Assembly (NCBI RefSeq): GCF_014217625.1
Contig: NZ_CP043641.1
Coordinates: 496,001-560,000 of the forward strand
DNA from: Leifsonia shinshuensis
GTDB lineage: Bacteria > Actinomycetota > Actinomycetes > Actinomycetales > Microbacteriaceae
Direction of reading: 5' to 3'
Length of the DNA: 64,000 bases
The notes beneath the pieces were generated by a model. That model was not told the DNA's origin. It saw nothing but the letters and a program-made list of their open reading frames with translations, and did no database searches. This document shows positions 24,013 through 32,431 of this stretch, piece after piece. Each line of letters starts with the position of its first letter. The first letter of the stretch is position 1. The translations under genes were made by a program, and so were the position numbers.

Positions 24013-26688
24013 GTGTCAGACTCCGAAAAGCCTACCCTTCTGATCATCGACGGCCATTCGCTGGCATTCCGGGCCTTCTACGCCCTCCCCGTCGACAGTT
24101 TCGTGAACCGCGAGGGTCAGCACACCAACGGCATCCACGGCTTCATCGCGATGCTGATCAACCTGCTCCAGCAGCAGCGCCCGACCCACCTCGCGGTCGC
24201 CTTCGACATCTCCCGCTACTCGTTCCGCACCCGCGAGTACCCGGAGTACAAGGGCACCCGCAACGAGACCCCCTCCGAGTTCGTGGGGCAGATCCCGCTG
24301 CTGCAGGAGGCCCTGCACGCGATGAACATCACCACCATCGCCAAGGAGGACTTCGAGGCCGACGACATCCTCGCCACCCTCGCCCGCCAGGGCAGGGAGC
24401 AGGGCTACCGCGTCCTCCTCGTCTCCGGCGACCGCGACACCATCCAGCTCGTCAACGACGACGTCACGCTGCTCTACCCGAACGTGCGCGGCGTCTCCGA
24501 GCTCAAGGTCTACGACCCCGCCGCCGTGCGCGAGCGCTACGGCGTCGAGCCCCACCAGTACCCGGAGATCGCGGCGCTCGTCGGCGAGACCAGCGACAAC
24601 CTGATCGGCATCGACAAGGTCGGCGAGAAGACCGCGGTCAAGTGGGTGCAGCAGTACGGCACCGTCGAGAACATCGTCGCCCACGCCGACGAGATCAAGG
24701 GCGTCGTCGGGCAGAACCTGCGCGACCAGCAGGAGAACGCCCTCCGCAACCGCCGGCTCAACAGGCTGCTGGACGACGTCGAGCTGGAGGTCGCGCCCGC
24801 CGACCTGGAGCGCAAGCCGCTCAACGAGAACGCGGTGCGCGACATCTTCGCCCGCCTCCAGTTCAAGACCCTGCTCGACCGGCTGATGAAGGCCGCCTCT
24901 GAAGACGGCACCCTCGCCGGCGCGGGCGGCACCGCGCCCTCCGAAGGCGACGCCGGCGCGGTCAGCGCCCCGCTGGTCCGCACGCTCGTGGACGAGGAGC
25001 TCGCCAACTGGCTGCAGAAGGCCTCCGCCGACGGCACGGCGGTCGCCGTCCAGCTGGAGACCGGCCCCGCCGGCATCACCGGCTTCGGCCTGGCCGCCGC
25101 CGATGACACGGTCTACGTCCCGTGGGCCGCCGGCCGTCCCGACTACACCGCGCTGGAGGAGTGGCTCGCGAGCAGCGCGCCCAAGTACTTCTTCCACGCC
25201 AAACCGCAGTTCAAGGCGCTGAGCCGCGCCGGCTTCGTGGTCGACGGCCTCGCGTTCGACACCCGCATCGCCTCCTGGCTGGTCCGGCCGGGCGCCGCCC
25301 CGCAGTCGCTGGCCGAGCAGGTCTACGAGGTGCTGGGCGAGACCCTGCCGGTCTCCGACCCCAACCAGCTCGTGCCGCTGAACGACGCGGTCAGCCCGGC
25401 AACCGAGGCCTGGTACATCCGCCGCGTCGCCGAGGGCCAGATGATCGCCCTCGACGCCGGCACCCGTGCGGTGCTCGACGACATCGAGCTGCCGCTGGTC
25501 GCAGTGCTCGCCGAGATGGAGCTCGACGGCGTCTCGATCGACACCGAGGTGCTGCGCCGCCTGCGCGGCCAGCTCACCGACAAGGCCAACGACTACGCCG
25601 CCCGCGCCTACGCGGAGGTCGGCCACGAGCTCAACCTCGGCTCGCCCAAGCAGCTCCAGCAGGTGCTGTTCGAGGAGCTCGGGATGCCGAAGACCCGCTC
25701 CACCAAGACCGGCTACTCCACCGACGCCCAGTCGCTGGCCGACCTCCAGGAGAGCAACCCGCACCCGTTCCTCGACCTGCTGCTGCAGCACCGCGACGCG
25801 ACCAAGCTGAAGCAGATCGTGGAGACGCTGGAGCGCTCGATCACCGTGGACGACCGCATCCACACCACGTACGACCAGACCGGCACCAGCACGGGCCGGA
25901 TCTCGTCCAACGACCCCAACCTCCAGAACATCCCGATCCGCACCGAGGAGGGCCGCGAGATCCGCTCGGCGTTCCGCAGCGCGCCCGAGTACGAGACGCT
26001 GCTGACCGCCGACTACTCGCAGATCGAGATGCGCATCATGGCGCACCTCTCCGAGGACCCGGGACTGATCGAGGCGTTCAACGCGGGGGAGGACCTGCAC
26101 CGCTTCGTCGGCGCGCGCGTCTTCGGCGTCGCTCCGGAGGACGTCACCCCGCTCATGCGCACGAAGGTCAAGGCGATGTCGTACGGCCTCGCCTACGGCC
26201 TCAGCCCGTTCGGCCTGTCCAAGCAGCTCCGCATCGAGACGAAGGAGGCGCGCGACCTGATGGCCGGCTACTTCGAGCGCTTCGGCGCGGTGCGCGACTA
26301 CCTGCGCAGCGTCGTGGAGATCGCCCGGGTCGACGGCTACACCGAGACGATCTTCGGCCGCCGCCGCCCGTTCGCCGACCTGACCTCCACCAACCGGGTG
26401 CTGCGCGAGAACGCCGAGCGGCAGGCGCTCAACGCGCCCATCCAGGGCTCGGCCGCCGACATCATGAAGATCGCCATGCTCGGCATCGCGGGCGACCTGA
26501 TCGACCAGCAGCTGAACTCGCGGATGCTCCTGCAGGTGCACGACGAGCTCATCTTCGAGGTCGCGCCCGGCGAGTGGGACGCCCTAGAGTCGGTCGTCCG
26601 CACCCGGATGGCCGGCGCCGCCGACCTCCGCGTGCCGCTCGACGTGCAGATCGGCCGCGGGCCGAACTGGGAGGCCGCCGCGCACTGA
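24013..26688 (+). CDS. polA: DNA polymerase I
   Basis: 891 residues. Residues 1-300 are the 5'-3' exonuclease (flap) domain with SGDRDTIQLV and the helix-hairpin-helix GIDKVGEKTAVKWV. The middle 3'-5' exonuclease-like domain is degenerate: the DxE pair is replaced by Gln347-Leu-Glu349, so proofreading is probably lost, as known for actinobacterial Pol I. The polymerase domain is intact: motif A DYSQIEMR (Asp667), motif B with KAMSYGLAYG, motif C VHDE (Asp844). It fills gaps in repair and removes Okazaki primers. Confidence 0.97.
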   Translation: MSDSEKPTLLIIDGHSLAFRAFYALPVDSFVNREGQHTNGIHGFIAMLINLLQQQRPTHLAVAFDISRYSFRTREYPEYKGTRNETPSEFVGQIPLLQEALHAMNITTIAKEDFEADDILATLARQGREQGYRVLLVSGDRDTIQLVNDDVTLLYPNVRGVSELKVYDPAAVRERYGVEPHQYPEIAALVGETSDNLIGIDKVGEKTAVKWVQQYGTVENIVAHADEIKGVVGQNLRDQQENALRNRRLNRLLDDVELEVAPADLERKPLNENAVRDIFARLQFKTLLDRLMKAASEDGTLAGAGGTAPSEGDAGAVSAPLVRTLVDEELANWLQKASADGTAVAVQLETGPAGITGFGLAAADDTVYVPWAAGRPDYTALEEWLASSAPKYFFHAKPQFKALSRAGFVVDGLAFDTRIASWLVRPGAAPQSLAEQVYEVLGETLPVSDPNQLVPLNDAVSPATEAWYIRRVAEGQMIALDAGTRAVLDDIELPLVAVLAEMELDGVSIDTEVLRRLRGQLTDKANDYAARAYAEVGHELNLGSPKQLQQVLFEELGMPKTRSTKTGYSTDAQSLADLQESNPHPFLDLLLQHRDATKLKQIVETLERSITVDDRIHTTYDQTGTSTGRISSNDPNLQNIPIRTEEGREIRSAFRSAPEYETLLTADYSQIEMRIMAHLSEDPGLIEAFNAGEDLHRFVGARVFGVAPEDVTPLMRTKVKAMSYGLAYGLSPFGLSKQLRIETKEARDLMAGYFERFGAVRDYLRSVVEIARVDGYTETIFGRRRPFADLTSTNRVLRENAERQALNAPIQGSAADIMKIAMLGIAGDLIDQQLNSRMLLQVHDELIFEVAPGEWDALESVVRTRMAGAADLRVPLDVQIGRGPNWEAAAH

Positions 26689-26744
26689 TCGGGTTCGACG
26701 CGCTGAGGTCCGACAGCCCTTGACCGGCGGCTCCACCGCCTCGA

Positions 26745-26750
26745 TAGGCT
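26745..26750 (+). promoter_or_regulatory. -10 element TAGGCT for the DUF885 gene
   Basis: TAGGCT ends 6 bases before the ATG at 26757. Confidence 0.55.
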
Positions 26751-26756
26751 CGGGTC

Positions 26757-28430
26757 ATGACGAACGCAGAGAAGCGCGAACCGACTCCGATCGACACGAT
26801 CGCTGAGGAGTGGGTCGACACCCAGTTGGAGCTCCACCCCGAGTACCACGTCTGGCTCGGCCGCCCCGGCCGCGAGGGCGAGTACTCGGACTACTCGCCG
26901 GCCGGCGCCGAGCAGGCGGTCGGCAAGGTGCGGGAGGCGCTGGCCAAGATCCAGGCCGCCGAGCCGGTGGACGACATCGACCGGGTCACCAAGATGGACC
27001 TGTCCCGCGAGCTCGAGCTCACCATCGAGAAGCACGAGGCGGGCTTCAACCAGCGCGACCTCAACGTGATCGCCTCGCCGGCCCAGGAGCTGCGCGACAT
27101 CTTCGACCTCGTCCCCACCGACACCGAGGAGGACTGGGCCAACGTCGCGAAGCGGCTGCACAACCTCCCCGCCGCGATGGACGGCTACATCGAGACGCTG
27201 CGCAGCGGCATCGCGAACGGCAACGTCCCGGCCATCCGCCAGGTGCGCGAGGTGCTCGCGCAGGCCAACAAGCAGGTCGCCGGCACCGGCTTCTTCTTCG
27301 ACTTCACCGGCTCGGCCCGCCCGCTCGACGGCGAGCTGCCTGCGTCGCTGAAGGCCGACCTGGCCGAGGGCGCCAAGGAGTCGGCCGCGGCCTACGCCAC
27401 GCTCGCCGCGTTCCTGCAGGACGAGCTGGCCGCTCACGCGCCGGAGAAGGACGCGGTCGGTCGCGAGCTGTACGCGCTGGCCTCCCGCGACTTCCTCGGC
27501 GCGACCGTCGACCTGGACGAGACGTACGAGTGGGGCATCGAGGAGCTCGCGCGCATGGTCGCCGAGCAGGAGTCGATCGCGAACGAGATCAAGCCGGGCG
27601 CGACCGTCCACGAGGCCATCGCGTTCCTGGACGGCGACGCCTCCCGCAAGCTGCACGGCACCGCCGCTCTGCAGCGCTGGATGCAGGAGACCAGCGACCG
27701 CGCGATCGAGGAGCTCGGCAAGACGCACTTCGACATCCCCGCCGAGATCCGCCGGCTGGAGTGCATGATCGCCCCCACGCAGGAGGGCGGCATCTACTAC
27801 ACGGGCCCGAGCGACGACTTCGCGCGCGCCGGCCGGATGTGGTGGAGCGTCCCGGAGGGCGTCACCGAGTTCGACACCTGGCGCGAGCTGACGACCGTCT
27901 ACCACGAGGGCGTCCCCGGCCACCACCTCCAGATCGCGCAGGCCACCTACAACAAGGCGCAGCTGAACTCCTGGCGCCGCATCGCCGGCACCTCGGGCCA
28001 CGCCGAGGGCTGGGCGCTCTACGCGGAGCGCCTGATGGAGCAGCTCGGCTACCTGGACGATCCGGCCGACCGGCTCGGGATGCTCGACGGTCAGCGGATG
28101 CGCGCGGCGCGCGTGGTCCTCGACATCGGGGTGCACCTGGAGAAGCAGCTCCCGGACGGCTCCGGGCCGTGGACCGGCGAGTACGCCTTCGGCTTCCTCG
28201 CCGACAACGTCAACATGAACGAGGGCTTCGTCCGGTTCGAGGTGAACCGCTACCTCGGCTGGCCCGGCCAGGCGCCGTCGTACAAGATCGGCCAGCGGAT
28301 CTGGGAGCAGCTCCGCGACGAGTACGCGCGCCGCGAGGGGGCCGCGTTCGACATCAAGGCGTTCCACAAGAAGGCGCTCGACATCGGCGGCGTCGGCCTG
28401 GACACGCTGAAGTCAGCGCTGCTGGACTGA
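26757..28430 (+). CDS. DUF885 family peptidase-like protein
   Basis: 557 residues. The signature is His383-Glu384 in HEGVPGHHLQ, with His389 and His390 following; together with a downstream glutamate helix (GHAEGWALYAERL) this is the pattern of DUF885 proteins, which resemble M32-like zinc carboxypeptidases. No signal peptide is visible, so it is probably cytoplasmic. The catalytic role is inferred from the metal motif only. It is a single gene with its own promoter; the DUF4166 gene follows after 40 bases. Confidence 0.88.
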   Translation: MTNAEKREPTPIDTIAEEWVDTQLELHPEYHVWLGRPGREGEYSDYSPAGAEQAVGKVREALAKIQAAEPVDDIDRVTKMDLSRELELTIEKHEAGFNQRDLNVIASPAQELRDIFDLVPTDTEEDWANVAKRLHNLPAAMDGYIETLRSGIANGNVPAIRQVREVLAQANKQVAGTGFFFDFTGSARPLDGELPASLKADLAEGAKESAAAYATLAAFLQDELAAHAPEKDAVGRELYALASRDFLGATVDLDETYEWGIEELARMVAEQESIANEIKPGATVHEAIAFLDGDASRKLHGTAALQRWMQETSDRAIEELGKTHFDIPAEIRRLECMIAPTQEGGIYYTGPSDDFARAGRMWWSVPEGVTEFDTWRELTTVYHEGVPGHHLQIAQATYNKAQLNSWRRIAGTSGHAEGWALYAERLMEQLGYLDDPADRLGMLDGQRMRAARVVLDIGVHLEKQLPDGSGPWTGEYAFGFLADNVNMNEGFVRFEVNRYLGWPGQAPSYKIGQRIWEQLRDEYARREGAAFDIKAFHKKALDIGGVGLDTLKSALLD

Positions 28431-28470
28431 GCGTCCCGGTCCGACCATCGACGCAGAGCGCGCAGTCGCG

Positions 28471-29118
28471 ATGACCTCACCGTTCCGGGCCGTGCTCGGC
28501 CCGGCGTTCGAGGAGCTTCATCCGCGGCTGCGCGCCTACTTCGACGCCATCCCGCCCGGGTCGACCGGCAGCGGCCGGGGCGTGTTCGACACCGTCGGCA
28601 CGCCCCGGCGCTGGCTGTGGCCGGCGCTGGCGGTATTCGCCCGGGCGCACGTGATGTTCCCGGTCTGGGAGCGTGCGGTCCCGTTCGCGGTCGAGAACCT
28701 GCCGGCGGTGTCGGCCGACGGCGGCCCGGCGGTGCGCGCGGTGCGGCGGTTCGAGCTCCGGGGACGCGTGCTCGAGATGCGCGACGAGATCGGGGTGGAC
28801 GGCTGGATGATCGTGGACCGGCTGGGCTCGCCGGTCCTCGCCGAGGCCTCGTTCTCCGCCCGCGTGATCGACGGCGGCCTCCGGCTGACCTCCCGCCGGG
28901 TCGCACTCCGGATCGGCGGGGTGCGGGTCGCGATCCCACGCGCGGTCGCCCCGGTGGTCGCCCTCACCGAGCGGTACGACGACGAGCGCGACGCGCAGGC
29001 GGTCTCCATCGTGGTCCGCGTCCCGCTCATCGGTAGGGTGTACCAGTACGCGGGGACGTTCCGATACCAGGTCGGGCGCCGCGGTTCCGGCGGTGACAAC
29101 GCCACAACGGGGGAGTGA
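28471..29118 (+). CDS. DUF4166 domain protein
   Basis: 215 residues. The N-terminal block (GPAFEELHPRLRAYF) and the later IDRLG-like and FSARVIDGGLRLTSRRV segments fit DUF4166, a domain of unknown function often found next to or fused with epimerase-type proteins. No signal peptide or membrane segment is clear. The stop TGA at 29116-29118 abuts the GTG of the next gene with no gap, so the two are probably cotranslated. Confidence 0.75.
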   Translation: MTSPFRAVLGPAFEELHPRLRAYFDAIPPGSTGSGRGVFDTVGTPRRWLWPALAVFARAHVMFPVWERAVPFAVENLPAVSADGGPAVRAVRRFELRGRVLEMRDEIGVDGWMIVDRLGSPVLAEASFSARVIDGGLRLTSRRVALRIGGVRVAIPRAVAPVVALTERYDDERDAQAVSIVVRVPLIGRVYQYAGTFRYQVGRRGSGGDNATTGE

Positions 29119-30102
29119 GTGAGCGAGCGCATCGTCATCGCCGGCGCGTCCGGTTTCATCGGACGCTACCTGGCGGAGCACTACCGCGCCCAGGGCGCGA
29201 CGGTCCTGCTGGTCGGGCGCGACGGCGCCGACGCCCGCTGGGGCGACGCCGAGGCGCTGCGCCGGGTCGTCACCGGCGCGGACGTCCTGATCAACCTCGC
29301 GGGCAAGAGCGTGAACTGCCGGTACGGCGATGCGAACCGCGCCGAGATCTTCCGCTCCCGGCTGGAGACCACGCGGGCGCTGCGGGAGGCCGTCGCCGCC
29401 TCCGACGCGCCGCCGCCGGTCTGGTTCAACGCCTCCACCGCGACCATCTACCGGCACGCCGAAGACCGGCCGATGACGGAGTCCACCGGCGAGCTCGGCA
29501 CCGGCTTCTCGGTGAACGTGGCGCGCGCCTGGGAGGCCGAGTTCTTCGCGGGCGAGCTGCCCGGCACGCGACGCGTCGCGCTGCGCATGGCGATCGTGCT
29601 CGGCGACGGCTCCGCACTCATCCCGCTCATCCGCCTGACGCGCTTCGGCCTCGGCGGCCCGCAGCTCGACGGCCGCTGGTTCGCGACGACCGCGCGCCGC
29701 AACGCCGGCACCTTCCACGAGTTCCGCGCCCGCGGCGGCCGGCAGCGGTTCAGTTGGGTGCACATCGCGGACGTGCTCGGGTCGATCGAGTTCCTGCGCG
29801 CCCATCCCGAGCTGGACGGCCCGGTCAACATCGCCGCGCCCAACCCGTCGGACAACCGCACGCTGATGGCGATCCTGCGCCGCGTGCTCCGCGTCCCGGC
29901 CGGCCTCCCGGCGTTCCGGTGGATGCTGGAGGTCGGCACCGCCGTCATCCGCACGGAGACCGAACTGGTGCTGAAGAGCCGCTGGGTGGTGCCGGAGCGG
30001 CTGCTCTCCGCGGGCTACGCGTTCGCCTTCCCGGACCTGGAGCCCGCCCTCCGCGACATCGTCGCCGCGCGCGAGTTGCCCCTTCCGCAGACCAGTCGGT
30101 AG
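29119..30102 (+). CDS. SDR39U1/YfcH-type NAD-dependent epimerase
   Basis: 327 residues. Rossmann motif GASGFIGRYLAEHY at residues 8-22, INLAGKSVNCRY typical of the TIGR01777/YfcH group, and a C-terminal DUF1731-like tail (SRWVVPERLLSAGYAFAFPDLEPAL). The canonical YxxxK is not evident (SVNVARAWE occupies the region), so catalytic activity is uncertain. The gene directly follows the DUF4166 gene; this pairing suggests a shared, unknown role. Its 3' end contains the -35 region and the start of the rpsA promoter. Confidence 0.85.
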   Translation: MSERIVIAGASGFIGRYLAEHYRAQGATVLLVGRDGADARWGDAEALRRVVTGADVLINLAGKSVNCRYGDANRAEIFRSRLETTRALREAVAASDAPPPVWFNASTATIYRHAEDRPMTESTGELGTGFSVNVARAWEAEFFAGELPGTRRVALRMAIVLGDGSALIPLIRLTRFGLGGPQLDGRWFATTARRNAGTFHEFRARGGRQRFSWVHIADVLGSIEFLRAHPELDGPVNIAAPNPSDNRTLMAILRRVLRVPAGLPAFRWMLEVGTAVIRTETELVLKSRWVVPERLLSAGYAFAFPDLEPALRDIVAARELPLPQTSR

Positions 30103-30105
30103 ACT
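30076..30105 (+). promoter_or_regulatory. rpsA promoter
   Basis: TTGCCC (30076-30081), an 18-base spacer and TAGACT (30100-30105). Transcription would start near 30112, leaving a leader of about 98 bases before rpsA. The promoter overlaps the end of the upstream epimerase gene. Confidence 0.6.
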
Positions 30106-30209
30106 AGACCGTCACTTGTGTGACATCCACATCCGCCTGCCGTTCGCGGAAGACACCCAACAAGGTTCGCGCTCGGCCTGATTTATGTCCATAACGGAGC
30201 ATCCACTAC

Positions 30210-31652
30210 ATGACAACCGCAACGACCGACAAGGCACCGAAGCAGGTCGCAGTCAACGACATCGGTTCTGCTGAAGACTTTCTTGCCGCGGTCGAAAAGA
30301 CGCTGAAGTTCTTCAACGACGGAGACCTCATCGAGGGCACCGTCGTCAAGATCGACCGCGACGAGGTCCTCCTCGACGTCGGCTACAAGACCGAGGGTGT
30401 CATCCCCTCGCGCGAGCTTTCCATCAAGCACGACGTCGACCCCAGCGAGGTCGTCGAGGTCGGCGACACCGTCGAGGCGCTCGTTCTCCAGAAGGAGGAC
30501 AAGGAAGGTCGCCTCATCCTGTCCAAGAAGCGTGCGCAGTACGAGCGCGCGTGGGGCGACGTGGAGAAGATCAAGGAAGCCGACGGCGTCGTGACCGGTA
30601 CGGTCATCGAGGTCGTCAAGGGCGGTCTGATCGTCGACATCGGCCTCCGCGGCTTCCTGCCGGCGTCGCTCATCGAGCTGCGCCGCGTCCGCGACCTGAC
30701 CCCGTACCTGGGCCAGGAGATCGAGGCGAAGATCCTCGAGCTCGACAAGAACCGCAACAACGTGGTCCTGTCGCGCCGCGCGCTGCTGGAGCAGACCCAG
30801 TCGGAGTCCCGCACCACGTTCCTCAACAACCTGCACAAGGGCCAGGTCCGCAAGGGCGTCGTGTCCTCGATCGTCAACTTCGGCGCGTTCGTCGACCTGG
30901 GCGGCGTGGACGGCCTCGTGCACGTCTCCGAGCTCTCGTGGAAGCACATCGAGCACGCCTCCGAGGTCGTCGAGGTCGGCCAGGAGGTCACCGTCGAGAT
31001 CCTCGAGGTCGACCTGGACCGCGAGCGCGTCTCGCTGTCGCTCAAGGCGACCCAGGAGGACCCGTGGCAGGTCTTCGCCCGCACCCACGCGATCGGTCAG
31101 GTCGCGCCGGGCAAGGTCACGAAGCTGGTTCCGTTCGGTGCCTTCGTCCGCGTCGCGGACGGCATCGAGGGCCTGGTGCACATCTCCGAGCTCTCCGGCA
31201 AGCACGTCGAGCTCGCGGAGCAGGTCGTGTCGGTCGGCGAAGAGGTCTTCGTCAAGGTCATCGACATCGACCTGGAGCGCCGCCGCATCTCGCTGTCGCT
31301 CAAGCAGGCGAACGAGGGCGTGGACCCCGAAGGCACCGAGTTCGACCCGGCCCTCTACGGCATGGTCACCGAGTACGACGAGCAGGGGAACTACAAGTAC
31401 CCCGAGGGCTTCGACCCGGAGACCAACGAGTGGAAGGAAGGCTTCGAGACCCAGCGGGACGAGTGGGAGCAGCAGTACGCCGCTGCCCAGGCTCGTTGGG
31501 AGGCGCACAAGCGCCAGGTCGCGAAGGGCATCGAGGAGGCGGCCGCCGACAGCGGTTCCTCGTCCTACTCGAGCGAGACCGGCTCCGGCGGCACCCTGGC
31601 CGACGACGAGTCGCTCGCCGCTCTGCGCGAGAAGCTCAGCTCCAACAACTGA
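30210..31652 (+). CDS. rpsA: 30S ribosomal protein S1
   Basis: 480 residues. Four S1 (OB-fold) domains are visible at roughly 35-105, 123-190, 208-278 and 295-365; the third and fourth contain the classic NFGAFVDLGGVDGLVHVSEL and PFGAFVRVADGIEGLVHISEL strands. The C-terminal 110 residues are acidic and Trp/Tyr-rich, then Ser-rich, the usual actinobacterial tail that replaces domains 5 and 6 of E. coli S1. GGAG at 30196-30199 precedes the ATG by 10 bases. The long leader may serve autoregulation, known for S1 elsewhere, but no structure is obvious. Confidence 0.97.
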   Translation: MTTATTDKAPKQVAVNDIGSAEDFLAAVEKTLKFFNDGDLIEGTVVKIDRDEVLLDVGYKTEGVIPSRELSIKHDVDPSEVVEVGDTVEALVLQKEDKEGRLILSKKRAQYERAWGDVEKIKEADGVVTGTVIEVVKGGLIVDIGLRGFLPASLIELRRVRDLTPYLGQEIEAKILELDKNRNNVVLSRRALLEQTQSESRTTFLNNLHKGQVRKGVVSSIVNFGAFVDLGGVDGLVHVSELSWKHIEHASEVVEVGQEVTVEILEVDLDRERVSLSLKATQEDPWQVFARTHAIGQVAPGKVTKLVPFGAFVRVADGIEGLVHISELSGKHVELAEQVVSVGEEVFVKVIDIDLERRRISLSLKQANEGVDPEGTEFDPALYGMVTEYDEQGNYKYPEGFDPETNEWKEGFETQRDEWEQQYAAAQARWEAHKRQVAKGIEEAAADSGSSSYSSETGSGGTLADDESLAALREKLSSNN

Positions 31653-31668
31653 GACACGTCTCATCCGC

Positions 31669-31700
31669 GAACGGCCGGTCCCCTCGGGGGCCGGCCGTTC
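31669..31700 (+). terminator. Hairpin terminator after rpsA
   Basis: GAACGGCCGG (31669-31678) pairs with CCGGCCGTTC (31691-31700), and the stem extends inward through CCCC/GGGG. It starts 16 bases after the rpsA stop. Confidence 0.8.
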
Positions 31701-31747
31701 CGGCGTTAACGTCCCCCGCGGGTCGCGGGAGGCCGCACCGTTCGCAA

Positions 31748-31753
31748 TAGGCT
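31748..31753 (+). promoter_or_regulatory. -10 element TAGGCT for coaE
   Basis: TAGGCT ends 7 bases before the GTG at 31761. Confidence 0.55.
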
Positions 31754-31760
31754 GGACCCC

Positions 31761-32357
31761 GTGCAGCTCATCGGACTGACCGGCGGCATCGCCTCCGGCA
31801 AATCGACCATCGCCTCCCGTCTCGCCGAGCTCGGCGCCGTGGTCGTGGACGCCGACCGCATCGCCCGGGAGGTGGTCGAGCCCGGCACGCCGGCGCTGGC
31901 CGAGATCGCCGAGACGTTCGGCTCCGGCGTGATCGCCGCCGACGGCAGCCTCGACCGGCCGGCGCTGGGCGCGATCGTGTTCGGCGACGCGGACGCCCTC
32001 CAGAAGCTGAACGGGATCACCCACCCGGCCGTGCTCGCCGCGTCGACCGCCCGGTTCGAGGCGGCGGCTGCTGCCGATCCCGCGGCGATCGTCGTCTACG
32101 ACGTCCCGCTGCTGGTCGAGTCGGCTAACGAGTACCCGTTCGACCTCGTCGTCGTCGCGCACGCCGACGCCGCGACGCGGATCGACCGGCTGGTGCGGCT
32201 GCGCGGGATGGACCGGGCGGAGGCCGAGCGCCGGATCGGCTCGCAGGCCTCCGACGAGGAACGGCTCGCGGTGGCGGATGTCGTGATCGACACCGACGGC
32301 ACGCTCGACCGCACGCGCGAGCAGGTGGACGAGCTCTGGGAGAGCCTGCGGTCCTGA
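31761..32357 (+). CDS. coaE: Dephospho-CoA kinase
   Basis: 198 residues, last step of coenzyme A synthesis. P-loop GLTGGIASGKST at residues 5-16, DADRIAREVVEPG (substrate region), YDVPLLVES and the C-terminal VIDTDGTLDRTREQV are all conserved. Many actinobacterial CoaE proteins carry an extra C-terminal UPF0157 (GrpB) domain; this one is the short, single-domain form. It lies between rpsA and uvrB, a conserved actinobacterial order. Confidence 0.95.
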   Translation: MQLIGLTGGIASGKSTIASRLAELGAVVVDADRIAREVVEPGTPALAEIAETFGSGVIAADGSLDRPALGAIVFGDADALQKLNGITHPAVLAASTARFEAAAAADPAAIVVYDVPLLVESANEYPFDLVVVAHADAATRIDRLVRLRGMDRAEAERRIGSQASDEERLAVADVVIDTDGTLDRTREQVDELWESLRS

Positions 32358-32419
32358 GCGGACGCGGAGGCCGCGTTCCGCTCTGAGCGAGAGCGGGCCG
32401 CGATGTCGGTGGTCCTTCC

Positions 32420-32425
32420 TAGACT
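32420..32425 (+). promoter_or_regulatory. -10 element TAGACT for uvrB
   Basis: TAGACT ends 6 bases before the ATG at 32432. No LexA-type palindrome was seen nearby. Confidence 0.55.
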
Positions 32426-32431
32426 GGACTC

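Noticed and set aside
32358-32431. LexA box upstream of uvrB
   Set aside because: No GAAC-N4-GTTC-like palindrome is present in the uvrB upstream region.
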